Source of the DNA: Reyranella sp.
GTDB taxonomy: Bacteria > Pseudomonadota > Alphaproteobacteria > Reyranellales > Reyranellaceae
Assembly: GCF_004297265.1 (NCBI RefSeq)
Contig: NZ_SCUT01000058.1
Coordinates: 1 to 64,000 of the forward strand
DNA length: 64,000 bases
Direction of reading: 5' to 3'
In this document: positions 42,446-50,452 of the stretch, one piece after another
Position numbering within the stretch: position 1 is the first letter of the stretch
How the letters are laid out: the number at the start of each line of letters is the position of its first letter
Made by a program: the position numbers and the translations under genes
Notes under the pieces: generated by a model
Databases searched by the model: none
Seen by the model: only the letters and a program-made list of their open reading frames with translations
What the model was told of the DNA's origin: nothing

Positions 42446-42477
42446 CAAAAACGAAGGGCGCCCTGAGGCGCCCTTCG
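42446..42477 (-). terminator. Rho-independent terminator of rplM-rpsI
   Basis: An 11-base perfect stem (42452-42462 with 42467-42477) around a 4-base loop is followed on the minus strand by TTTTT. It begins about 20 bp after the rpsI stop. Confidence 0.9.
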
Positions 42478-42497
42478 AGGATATCGGAAACGCGGGT

Positions 42498-42980
42498 TTA
42501 GCGCTTCGAGAACTGGAAGCGGCGACGCGCACCGGCGCGGCCGTACTTCTTGCGCTCGACCACGCGGCTGTCGCGAGTGAGGAAGCCGTTGGTCTTCATC
42601 GCGCCGCGCAGGCCGGGCTCGAACTTCGAGAGCGCCTGGGCGATGCCGTGACGGACCGCGCCCGCCTGGCCCGACAGGCCGCCGCCCGAGACGGTGGCGA
42701 TCACGTCGAACTGGCCGTTGCGCTGCGACACGTCGAACGGCTGCTGGATCATCATGCGCTGCGTCGGACGGGCGAAGTAGATCGTCTGGTCGCGGCCGTT
42801 GACGATGATTTTGCCGGTGCCGGGCTTGACCCAGACGCGGGCGACCGCGTTCTTGCGGCGGCCGGTGGCATAGGCGCGCCCCTGTGCGTCGATTTCCTTC
42901 TCGCGCGGAGCGCCGGCGATCTGGGCGACGGCGGCCGGAGCCTTCTTCAGTTCGGCAAACGACGAAAGTTCGGTAGCCAT
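42498..42980 (-). CDS. rpsI: Ribosomal protein S9
   Basis: A 160-residue S9 protein of the 30S subunit. The core YATGRRKNAVARVWVKPGTGKIIVNGR and the basic C-terminal tail ending RRRFQFSKR, which reaches the P-site tRNA, are intact. The about 30-residue N-terminal extension is usual in alphaproteobacteria. It starts 1 bp after the rplM stop and ends before a strong terminator. Confidence 0.97.
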   Translation of the reverse strand: MATELSSFAELKKAPAAVAQIAGAPREKEIDAQGRAYATGRRKNAVARVWVKPGTGKIIVNGRDQTIYFARPTQRMMIQQPFDVSQRNGQFDVIATVSGGGLSGQAGAVRHGIAQALSKFEPGLRGAMKTNGFLTRDSRVVERKKYGRAGARRRFQFSKR

Positions 42981-42981
42981 G

Positions 42982-43461
42982 TTAGCCGATCCTCGAGTTC
43001 TTGCGGTTCATAGCGGCGATGTCGAGCTTCTCGGGCTGCTGGGCCTCCTGCTCGTGGTTCGGTCCGGCATAGACGCGCAGGTTCTTCATCTGCGCGCGGC
43101 CGAGCGGGCCGCGGGTGATCATGCGCTCGACGGCCTTGATCAGGACGCGCTCCGGGAAGCGGCCTTCGAGACGCTTGCCCAGGGTCTCGCCCTTGATGCC
43201 GCCGGGATGGCCGGTGTGCCAGTAGAAGACTTCGCGCTCGGCCTTGCGGCCCGTGAGGCGCACCTTCTCGGCGTTGATCACGACGATGTTGTCACCGCAA
43301 TCGATGTGCGGCGTGAACGTCGGCTTGTGCTTGCCGCGCAGGCGCATGGCGATGATCGTGGCGAGCCGGCCGAGCACGAGACCGTCGGCGTCGATCAGAA
43401 ACCACTTCTTCTGCACTTCGGCAGTCTTGATACTGGCAGTCTGGTGGGTGAGGGCTTGCAT
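42982..43461 (-). CDS. rplM: Ribosomal protein L13
   Basis: A 159-residue L13 protein of the 50S subunit. Standard segments are KKWFLIDADGLVLGRLAT, LRGKHKPTFTPHIDCGDNIVVINA, HTGHPGGIK and MITRGPLGRAQMKNLRVYAG. ATG 43461 matches the usual L13 start. A longer in-frame start at 43515 is rejected because the promoter lies inside that stretch. It is co-transcribed with rpsI. Confidence 0.97.
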   Translation of the reverse strand: MQALTHQTASIKTAEVQKKWFLIDADGLVLGRLATIIAMRLRGKHKPTFTPHIDCGDNIVVINAEKVRLTGRKAEREVFYWHTGHPGGIKGETLGKRLEGRFPERVLIKAVERMITRGPLGRAQMKNLRVYAGPNHEQEAQQPEKLDIAAMNRKNSRIG

Positions 43462-43486
43462 GGGTCTTTCTTCCAATGAGCGCGCG

Positions 43487-43515
43487 CTTATGAAGAGAGA
43501 TGTCAGGCTTGTCAA
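43487..43515 (-). promoter_or_regulatory. Sigma-70-type promoter of rplM-rpsI
   Basis: On the minus strand TTGACA (43510-43515) and CATAAG (43487-43492) are separated by 17 bases. They sit about 26 bp before the rplM ATG, leaving a short leader. Confidence 0.65.
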
Positions 43516-43566
43516 ATCGCCAAAATAATCAGAACAAAATCAATGACTTATAGGCGCGGTATTATA

Positions 43567-43998
43567 TTACCCCGCCTCTAAAGCCTTGGGCGGAATGGCA
43601 TATGTCACTGTCGCGTGCGCGACGGGTTCGGGCTTGCCGTCGCTGTAGATCGTGAAGTCGCCGACCGCCAGGGTCCTGCCGAGCTTCATCAGCCGCCCCT
43701 CCCCGATCAAGTCAGCGGGCTCCGGCTTGCGCATGAAGTTGATGTTGAGGTTGGTCGTGACCGCCAGCGCCACCGGCCCGAGCTGGCCCAGGATCAGCAG
43801 GTAGAAGCCGCAATCGACCAGCCACATCAGGGTCGGGCCCGAGATCGTGCCGCCGGGTCGGAGGTGCCGCTCGTGCGTCGGCAGGCGCAGGCGGATGGTT
43901 TTGTCGTCGAGATGCTCGATGGCAAGGCCGAGATGCGCGGCCTGCGGGAAGTGCTCGTCGAGGAAATTCATCAGCTCGACCGGCGACATCACCGGCAT
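43567..43998 (-). CDS. PaaI-like hotdog-fold thioesterase
   Basis: A 143-residue hotdog-fold protein. The helix-strand signature HERHLRPGGTISGPTLMWLVDCGFYLLI and the following strands NLNINFMRKPEPADLIGEGRLMKLGRTLAVGDFTIYSDGK are typical of the acyl-CoA thioesterase family. It would hydrolyse small or aromatic acyl-CoA esters in the cytoplasm. It is divergent, with 33 bp between starts, from the enoyl-CoA hydratase gene. The two may handle the same acyl-CoA pool. Confidence 0.85.
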   Translation of the reverse strand: MPVMSPVELMNFLDEHFPQAAHLGLAIEHLDDKTIRLRLPTHERHLRPGGTISGPTLMWLVDCGFYLLILGQLGPVALAVTTNLNINFMRKPEPADLIGEGRLMKLGRTLAVGDFTIYSDGKPEPVAHATVTYAIPPKALEAG

Positions 43999-44031
43999 GA
44001 CGCACCCGCCCTCTTCCCATAGACTGCCGCC

Positions 44032-44829
44032 ATGACCGCCGCCTCCAACCAACCCGTCCTGCTGCGCCGCGACGAAGGCCGCGTCGCCTTCCTCACGCTC
44101 AACCGTCCGCACGCCATGAACGCCCTCTCAGGCGACCTTATAGACGCCCTGCAGGCGGAACTCGACAGGTTGGCCAAGGACACGGATATCCGCTGCGTTG
44201 TGATCGAGGCGCAGGGCGACCGCGCCTTCTCGACCGGCCACGACCTGCGCGAGGTCGCCTCGACCCATGACTATGCCGTCCATCACGACCTGATGAAGCG
44301 TTGCTCGGCGATGATGATGTCGATCGGCCGTCTGCCCCAGCCGGTGATCGCCAAGGTGAAGGCGATCGCCACTGCCGCCGGCTGCCAGCTCGTCGCCGCC
44401 TGCGACCTTGCCGTCGCTTCGAGCACCGCGACTTTCGCCACCTCGGGCATCAACAACGGCCTGTTCTGCGGCACCCCTTCGGTGGCGGTCGGCCGCAACA
44501 TCGGACCCAAGCGCGCGCTCGACATGCTGCTCACCGGGCAATTTGTCGACGCCGCTACGGCGCTGCGCGACGGCCTCGTGAGCCGCGTCGTGGCGCCCGC
44601 CGATCTCGACCGCGAGACAAAGGCGCTGGCCGACCATATCGCCGCCCAGCCGCCGCAGCAGATCGCTTCGGGCAAGGCGATGTTCCGGGCGCACATGGAA
44701 ATGACCGTCGAGCAGGCCTATGCCTATGCAACCAACTTCATGGCCGGCGCCCTCCAGCGCGAGGACGCACGGGCCGGCATCGACGCCTTCGTGAACAAGA
44801 AGCCCAGGCCCGACTGGACGGGGCGCTGA
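44032..44829 (+). CDS. Enoyl-CoA hydratase/isomerase (crotonase) family protein
   Basis: A 265-residue crotonase-fold enzyme. The oxyanion-hole segments IEAQGDRAFSTGHDLREV and IATAAGCQLVAACDLAVAS are present. At the second catalytic position the sequence reads INNGLFCGTPSVAVGRNIG, without an obvious catalytic Glu, so hydration is not certain and an isomerase or hydrolase reaction is possible. It overlaps no neighbour and is divergent from the thioesterase. Confidence 0.87.
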   Translation: MTAASNQPVLLRRDEGRVAFLTLNRPHAMNALSGDLIDALQAELDRLAKDTDIRCVVIEAQGDRAFSTGHDLREVASTHDYAVHHDLMKRCSAMMMSIGRLPQPVIAKVKAIATAAGCQLVAACDLAVASSTATFATSGINNGLFCGTPSVAVGRNIGPKRALDMLLTGQFVDAATALRDGLVSRVVAPADLDRETKALADHIAAQPPQQIASGKAMFRAHMEMTVEQAYAYATNFMAGALQREDARAGIDAFVNKKPRPDWTGR

Positions 44830-44940
44830 GCACCTCGGGTACGCACAGGACAACGCGCACGGGGCGCGCATTTTTCTATCGCCAGTTGATCGGTTCCACG
44901 GTAGCGTTTCCTCACACGAGCGCAATCCGGGGGAAATCCA

Positions 44941-45885
44941 ATGGTCAATGCACTTCAAAAGGCGACCTGCAAAGCCATCGTCAATCTCTTCGAAACCGGA
45001 ACTGTACGCGGGCGCTACGACTCCGTCGTCTTCGTGGAGGGCGACGCGGGCCATCTCACCTACGGAAGTTCGCAGACGACGTTGGCCAGCGGCAACTTGT
45101 TCCTCCTGATCGATCGATACTGCAAGGCCAAGAACAACCTCTTCGGCGATCCGCTTTCCGCCTACCTGGGCCGCCTCGAGGCGCGCGATTTCAGCCTCGA
45201 CACCGATGCAACCCTGCGCGGCCTCCTTCACTCCGCCGGCAGCGACCCGGTCATGCAGGACACCCAGGATTCGTTCTTCGACGCGGTCTACTGGACGCCG
45301 GCGGAAGCGGCAGCGGCCGCCATGGGGCTCAAGCTGCCTCTTTCCGTCGGCGTCGTTTACGACAGCACGATCCACGGCGCGTGGCAGATGATGCGCAACC
45401 GAACCGTGAGCACCATCGGTGCGCCAACCGCCGACGAGCGGCCCTGGATCAAGAAATACATCGAGGTCAGGCGTGCGTGGCTTGCCGGCAGCCCGGCGGA
45501 ATCGCTGTTGCCCAAAACCGTCTACCGCATGGACACATTCCGTACCCTCATCGCGGCCGATGCGTGGGATCTCGCCCTGCCCCTCAACGTACGAGGTGCG
45601 GAGATCAGCACGGCCACCCTGAAGCCCACAGCCAATACTCCGATCGTCGCGTCGGCTGTCCTCGTCGAAACCGCTCGGCTGCTTTCCTTGCGAAATCCGG
45701 CAATGTTCGGCGACGATGTCGGCGAAGTTCAGGAAGCGTTGAAGGCCGCAGGCCAGCAGATCGTCGTCGACAAGGTTTTCGGCCCGCAAACCGACAAGGT
45801 CGTGCGCGCCTTCCAGAAGAAGAAGAAGCTCATCGCGGACGGCATCGTCGGCGCAGCGACCCGGTCGGCGCTCGGCCTTCACTGA
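44941..45885 (+). CDS. GH46 chitosanase-like protein with C-terminal peptidoglycan-binding domain
   Basis: A 314-residue protein. Residues about 1-220 resemble the GH46 chitosanase fold: FETGTVRG holds E18 and VEGDAGHLTYG holds D35, spaced as the acid/base pair of the Streptomyces enzyme (E22/D40). VVYDSTIHGAWQ is also a family segment. Residues about 240-314 are a peptidoglycan-binding domain (MFGDDVGEVQEALKAAG and FGPQTDKVVRAFQKKKKLIADGIVG). No signal peptide is visible, so export may use a non-Sec route or cell lysis. It would cut beta-1,4-glucosamine polymers or cell-wall glycan. Confidence 0.78.
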   Translation: MVNALQKATCKAIVNLFETGTVRGRYDSVVFVEGDAGHLTYGSSQTTLASGNLFLLIDRYCKAKNNLFGDPLSAYLGRLEARDFSLDTDATLRGLLHSAGSDPVMQDTQDSFFDAVYWTPAEAAAAAMGLKLPLSVGVVYDSTIHGAWQMMRNRTVSTIGAPTADERPWIKKYIEVRRAWLAGSPAESLLPKTVYRMDTFRTLIAADAWDLALPLNVRGAEISTATLKPTANTPIVASAVLVETARLLSLRNPAMFGDDVGEVQEALKAAGQQIVVDKVFGPQTDKVVRAFQKKKKLIADGIVGAATRSALGLH

Positions 45886-46019
45886 TGAAGCGGTGCAGCC
45901 TCATCCTGGTCTCGGAGAACATGGCTCAAGGGATCGGCGCTCCTTGGGCATGTTGACGGGAAAGGACCGGAGTCTCTTAATTCCCACTGACAACAAGAAA
46001 ATCGGTGGGAGGAAGTTAA

Positions 46020-46997
46020 ATGCGGATTGTGAAATTATCCCGGCGCGCGGCCGTCGCGGCGGCCATGGCGAGCATTGGAGCGGCTGCTGTTCCGGCGGTC
46101 GCGCAGGACTTCCAACCGGGCAAGCCCATCGTCATCGTCGCACCCTTCGGGCCCGGCACGACCAATGACATCATCGCCCGCCTGCTCGCCCAGGACATGA
46201 CGGCAACCCTGGGCCAAAGCGTCATCGTCGAGAACCGGCCGGGCGCCACCGGCAACATCGGTGTCGACTACACGGCCAAGGCGCGGCCCGACGGCCATAC
46301 CGTGGTGATCTCCTCGTTGAGCAACATCATCAACCAGGCCTCCGGCAACAACACGGTCAATCTGCTGGATGATCTGACGCCGGTCAGCTTCACCGGCGGC
46401 GTGTACTACTCGATGTTCGTGCCCAACGAGCTGCCGGCAAAGAGCGTTGCTGAACTGGTCGAACTCGCCCGCAAGCAGCCCGGCAAGATCAATTTCTCGG
46501 GCTTCGCCGGCGGCGTGCCGCAGTTCCTGGGCGAGATGCTCAATCGCGCTGCGAAGATCGACATGGTGATGATCCCCTACAAGAGCACGACCGACGCGCT
46601 GAACGACCTGCTGACCAATCGCATCCAGGTCTGGTTCACGCCCGTCGCCTCGGGCGTCCCGGTCCACAACGCCAAGCAAGCGCGCCTTCTCGCCGTCACG
46701 GGCGAGAAGCGGGCCACGGCACTTCCCGACATCCCGACCTTCAAGGAACTCGGCTATCCCGACATCGTGGCCGACGTGTCCTTCTACATGATGGCTCCCA
46801 AGGGAACGCCGCAGCCCATCGTCGACAAGCTCTATCGCGCGGCCGACAAGGCAATGGAGAACCCGAAGGTCAGGGAGTCCTTCCGCGTGCAGGGCATCGA
46901 GGACCGCCGTGGCGGGCCCGCGGAACTGGGGGCCTATATCGCCGGAGAACTCCGGCGCTGGACCGAGATCGTGAAGCTCTCGGCGCCGGCGAAGTAG
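46020..46997 (+). CDS. Bug/TctC family solute receptor
   Basis: A 325-residue Bug receptor. The leader ends in VPAVAQ and the mature protein begins DFQPGKPIVIVAPFGPGTTNDIIARLLAQDM. The ligand loop VENRPGATGNIGVDYTAKARPDGHTVV is intact. The ligand is probably a carboxylate. There are no TctAB genes, and it is followed by a clear hairpin terminator at 47017. Confidence 0.92.
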   Translation: MRIVKLSRRAAVAAAMASIGAAAVPAVAQDFQPGKPIVIVAPFGPGTTNDIIARLLAQDMTATLGQSVIVENRPGATGNIGVDYTAKARPDGHTVVISSLSNIINQASGNNTVNLLDDLTPVSFTGGVYYSMFVPNELPAKSVAELVELARKQPGKINFSGFAGGVPQFLGEMLNRAAKIDMVMIPYKSTTDALNDLLTNRIQVWFTPVASGVPVHNAKQARLLAVTGEKRATALPDIPTFKELGYPDIVADVSFYMMAPKGTPQPIVDKLYRAADKAMENPKVRESFRVQGIEDRRGGPAELGAYIAGELRRWTEIVKLSAPAK

Positions 46998-47016
46998 CGC
47001 CCTCCCCCGAATCGGA

Positions 47017-47043
47017 GGAGCGCGCCTCGCGGCGCGCTCCTTT
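47017..47043 (+). terminator. Hairpin terminator after the 46020 gene
   Basis: The stem GGAGCGCGCC/GGCGCGCTCC (10 base pairs) with loop TCGC is followed by TTT. It begins 20 bp after the stop and is well placed to end the Bug transcript. It may also serve the convergent class II aldolase gene. Confidence 0.75.
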
Positions 47044-47072
47044 CGTGTGCACATCGACCGGCGGTATGCCGA

Positions 47073-47834
47073 CTACTGCCGCCAGTCGGTGCCCTTGCCC
47101 TCGATCTGGCGCAGGGCGGCTTTCCAGTAGGTCATGCCGTATTCCGGATTGGCGCGCTGCTGCTTGGCGCGCTCGCCATACTGGCGGATGACGTCTTCCT
47201 CGATCGGCGCCGGCTCCTCGTCGAGGCTGCGGGCGATGACCTCGACCTCGCAGGCCCGCTCGAGCATGTACATGCGCCGCAGCGCACCCTGGACCGTCGA
47301 ACCCACGGTCAGCAGGCCGTGATTGCGCAGCACGACCGAGTTGCCGCCCTGGCAGGAGACGCCCAGCGCATCGCACTCTTCTTGCGACGTCGGCATGCCG
47401 TACTCGTGGTAGACGAGGTCATCATAGACGGAGAGCGCGTCCTGGCTGATCGGGCGGATGCCCTTCTTCAGGACAGAGACGCCCGTGCCGGCGCGGGTAT
47501 GCGTATGCATCACGCAGTTTGCATCCGGCCGCGCCTTGTAGACACCCGAGTGGATGGTGAAGCCGGCGGCGTTGAACTTGCCATCCTTGGCGTAGACGTT
47601 GCCGTCGATGTCCATCTTCACGAGGCTCGAGGCGGTGATCTCGTCGAACAGGTCGCCGTAGTTGTTGATCAGGAAACACTTGGGCTCGCCCGGAATGCGC
47701 ACCGTCATGTGGGTGTCGATCGTGTCGGTCCAGCCGAAATGGTCGGTGATCCGGTAGAGCGCCGCCAGGTCGCAGCGCGCCTGCCACTCGGCTTCCGTCA
47801 TATCGAGCTTGTCGGATTGCACCACCGTATCCAT
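47073..47834 (-). CDS. Class II aldolase/adducin family protein
   Basis: A 253-residue zinc enzyme of the class II aldolase family. The metal ligands are visible in VMHTHTRAGTGV (two His) and in LRNHGLLTVG. Relatives include fuculose-phosphate aldolase, ribulose-phosphate epimerase and decarboxylases acting on hydroxy acids. ATG 47834 has AGGAG 8 bases upstream. It is divergent from the flavin monooxygenase gene at 48001. The exact substrate is not readable. Confidence 0.87.
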   Translation of the reverse strand: MDTVVQSDKLDMTEAEWQARCDLAALYRITDHFGWTDTIDTHMTVRIPGEPKCFLINNYGDLFDEITASSLVKMDIDGNVYAKDGKFNAAGFTIHSGVYKARPDANCVMHTHTRAGTGVSVLKKGIRPISQDALSVYDDLVYHEYGMPTSQEECDALGVSCQGGNSVVLRNHGLLTVGSTVQGALRRMYMLERACEVEVIARSLDEEPAPIEEDVIRQYGERAKQQRANPEYGMTYWKAALRQIEGKGTDWRQ

Positions 47835-48000
47835 TTCGCGCTCCTGCTTGTGTGTCGGTCGACGCCGCAATCTTCATCGTAACGCAACTTGCGCGAGGGG
47901 GCGATGCACTCTTGCCCCCGCGGCACGCAGAGCCGCCTTGCGAGTTGTCGGCACACTATTTGCGTCTCCCCTGTCGTCAGGGCGGCATCGGAGGGCGTTT

Positions 48001-49317
48001 GTGGCGACCAACCCGTTTCATCTCGCGTGGTTCTTGCAGGGCTCCAGTGTGCAGGCCTGGGGGGAGCCCTGGACGGGGCATATCGGGACGACGTGGGAGC
48101 AGCCGCAGCTGTTCCTTGACATGGCGCGCAGCCTGGAACGTGCCTGCTTCGACTACATCCTCCTCGAGGACTCGTCCTATGTGGGAGAAAGTTTCGGTGG
48201 CTCGACCGAGATCTACCTGAAGAAGGCCATCGCCGTGCCGCGGCAGGACCCGTCCGTGGTCGCCGCGCTGATGACCCAGGTGACCTCGCGCATCGGCATT
48301 GTGCCGACCTTCGGCACCTACGCCTACCATCCCTACCTCCTGGCCCGCCTCATGGCGACGCTCGACCAGGTGTCGGCCGGCCGGGCCGGCTGGAATGCCG
48401 TCACCGGCAGCTCAGACTTCGCGGCGATGAACTTCGGCATGCCGGGCATGCCCGAGCACGACCTGCGCTATGACATGGCCGACGAATACATGGAGGTGGT
48501 GCGAGGCCTGTGGGGGTCGTGGGAGCCCGGCGCGATGATCGCCGACCGCAAGAGCGGCAACCTCATCGATCACACCAAGGTCCACGCGGTCAACTACAGC
48601 GGCAAATACTTCAAGACGCGCGGGCCCCTCAACTCTGGCCCCAGCCCGCAGGGCCGGCCGGTGATCGCCCAGGCTGGCGGCTCGCCACGCGGCCGCCGCT
48701 TCGCCGCCGCCCATGCCGACACGATCGTCGTCAACGCCAAGGGCATCGACGCCATGCGCGCCTATCGCGACGATGTGCACAAGCACATGATCGCGCAGGG
48801 CCGCAAGCCCAGCGACTGCAAGGTGCTCTACCTGATCAATCCGATCCTCGGCGAGACCATGGAAGAGGCGCTGGAACGCAAGAAGAAGCGCGAGTGCATG
48901 GCGCAGGCCAACATTCAGGAGCGCCTCGCTCACTTCGGCAAGGTCACCAACATTGACTTCGGCAAGTTCGACCTCGACAAGCCGCTGCCCGACGACGTCA
49001 CGACCAACGGCCACCAGCTCAACCTCGAACAGTTCCGGACCCTCGCGGCCGGCCGCTCGATCCGCCAGACGATGGCCTCGTTCAACGCCGTCGACCTGTC
49101 GATCGAACTCTGCGGCACCTGCGATTCGGTGGCCGCACGCATGGGCGAGGTCATGCAGGAGGTCGGCGGTGACGGGTTCCTCTTCTCCATGCCCAACGTC
49201 AACCGCCGCACCCTGGCCGAGATCGAGGACGGGCTTGTCCCCGCCCTGCAGGATCGCGGCCTGGTGCGCAAAGCCTACGAACACAGGCACTTCAGGGAAA
49301 ATCTCCTCGCTTACTGA
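48001..49317 (+). CDS. LLM-class flavin-dependent monooxygenase (NtaA/SnaA/DszA type)
   Basis: A 438-residue luciferase-like monooxygenase using FMNH2 from a partner reductase. The family sequence FDYILLEDSSYVGESFGGSTEIYLKKAIAVPRQDPSVVAAL and the signature RAGWNAVTGSSDFAAMNFGM identify the NtaA/SnaA/DszA clade, which oxidises aminocarboxylates, sulfonates or sulfides. GTG 48001 is chosen because GGAGG is 6 bases upstream and the fold starts right after it. It is followed 27 bp later by an ABC importer operon that probably brings in its substrate. Confidence 0.9.
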   Translation: MATNPFHLAWFLQGSSVQAWGEPWTGHIGTTWEQPQLFLDMARSLERACFDYILLEDSSYVGESFGGSTEIYLKKAIAVPRQDPSVVAALMTQVTSRIGIVPTFGTYAYHPYLLARLMATLDQVSAGRAGWNAVTGSSDFAAMNFGMPGMPEHDLRYDMADEYMEVVRGLWGSWEPGAMIADRKSGNLIDHTKVHAVNYSGKYFKTRGPLNSGPSPQGRPVIAQAGGSPRGRRFAAAHADTIVVNAKGIDAMRAYRDDVHKHMIAQGRKPSDCKVLYLINPILGETMEEALERKKKRECMAQANIQERLAHFGKVTNIDFGKFDLDKPLPDDVTTNGHQLNLEQFRTLAAGRSIRQTMASFNAVDLSIELCGTCDSVAARMGEVMQEVGGDGFLFSMPNVNRRTLAEIEDGLVPALQDRGLVRKAYEHRHFRENLLAY

Positions 49318-49344
49318 TCCAGCCGAACGGGAAGGAAGGCATCC

Positions 49345-50448
49345 ATGAGCAAGAAGACAATCGGCAGGCGTACGACCCTTGGTCTCCTGGGCGCGGGCCT
49401 CGTCGCCGCTCCCTTCATCCGGCCGAGCTTCGGTCAGGCGGCATGGCCCGAACAGACCAGCGTGCCCGACATCCTGAAGGGCAGCGGCGAGGTCCGCATC
49501 GCCACCTTCGGCGGCACCATGCAGGAGACGCAGCAGAAGGCCTATTTCGAGCCCTTCGAGAAGATCACCGGCATCAAGGTGCGCGCCTTCCCCGGTTCCG
49601 ATCCGACCAAGATCAAGGCGATGGTCGATACCGGCAATGTCGAATGGGACATGGCACAGCTCAGCCGCGGTTCGATCATGAACCTCCAGAAGCGCGGCGA
49701 TTACTTCGAGAAGATCGACTACGACATCGTCGATCCCGGCGTCGAGAAGCAGTTCCGCTTCGAGTACGGGCTCGAGATGCTGGTGTGGGCACAGGTCCTC
49801 GCCTATCGCACCGATGCGTTCAAGGGCGCGGTGCCGAGCGGCTGGGCCGATTTCTGGGATACCAAGAAGTTCCCCGGCGACCGTGCCTTGTACGGCACGA
49901 ACTCCGGCGGCTTCCCGGAGATGGAGTTCGCGCTGATGGCGGCCGGCGTGCCGCCCGACAAGATCTACCCGATCGATATCGACAAGGCGCTGGCGAGCTA
50001 CAGCAAGATCAAGAAGGACGTCTTCAAGTGGTGGGACACCGGCGCGGTGCCGATCCAGCTGCTCACCGACCGCGAGGTCACGATGACGTCGGTCTGGAAC
50101 GGCCGCATGGCCGCGCTGCAGGCCGCGGGCGTGCCGGCGGCGGTCAGCTGGAACCAGGGCCTGTCGAAGCGCGACGCCTGGGGCATCCCCAAGGGCGCCA
50201 AGAACAAGGTCAACGCCATGAAGTTCGTGGCCTACTCGACCATGGCGATCCCGCAGGCCCGCGTCTGCCTCGGCATTCCCTACGGCTCGGTGAACGCCAA
50301 GTCGAACGAATACATCCCGGCCGAGCGGCTGGCCGTCCTGCCGAGCGCACCGGACATTGCCAAGCAGCTCGTGCCCTACAACTACGATTGGTGGATCGAC
50401 AATCGCGAGACCGTCATTCCGAAGTTCAACAAATGGCTGCTGAGCTGA
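49345..50448 (+). CDS. ABC transporter substrate-binding protein, polyamine/PotD type, Tat-exported
   Basis: A 367-residue family-1 binding protein. The leader is twin-arginine (IGRRTTLGLLGAGLVAAPFIRPSFGQ). The mature part has EVRIATFGGTMQETQQKAYFEPFEKITGIKVRAFPGSDPTKIKAMV and later WADFWDTKKFPGDRALYGT, which are typical of PotD-like proteins. It is the first gene of a complete four-gene importer (ATPase and two permeases follow at 4 bp or by overlap). The ligand may be a polyamine or another amine, and the linked monooxygenase suggests it is oxidised after uptake. Confidence 0.9.
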   Translation: MSKKTIGRRTTLGLLGAGLVAAPFIRPSFGQAAWPEQTSVPDILKGSGEVRIATFGGTMQETQQKAYFEPFEKITGIKVRAFPGSDPTKIKAMVDTGNVEWDMAQLSRGSIMNLQKRGDYFEKIDYDIVDPGVEKQFRFEYGLEMLVWAQVLAYRTDAFKGAVPSGWADFWDTKKFPGDRALYGTNSGGFPEMEFALMAAGVPPDKIYPIDIDKALASYSKIKKDVFKWWDTGAVPIQLLTDREVTMTSVWNGRMAALQAAGVPAAVSWNQGLSKRDAWGIPKGAKNKVNAMKFVAYSTMAIPQARVCLGIPYGSVNAKSNEYIPAERLAVLPSAPDIAKQLVPYNYDWWIDNRETVIPKFNKWLLS

Positions 50449-50452
50449 CGCG

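Noticed and set aside
43461..43515. A longer N-terminus for L13 starting at 43515
   Set aside because: The extra residues are absent from L13 proteins, and the -35/-10 elements lie within this stretch.
47017..47040. A possible third REP-like copy, because the ends GGAGCGCGCC/GGCGCGCTCC match the repeat arms
   Set aside because: It is a single short hairpin with a TCGC loop followed by TTT and lacks the GCCACT/AGTGGC core. It fits an ordinary terminator.
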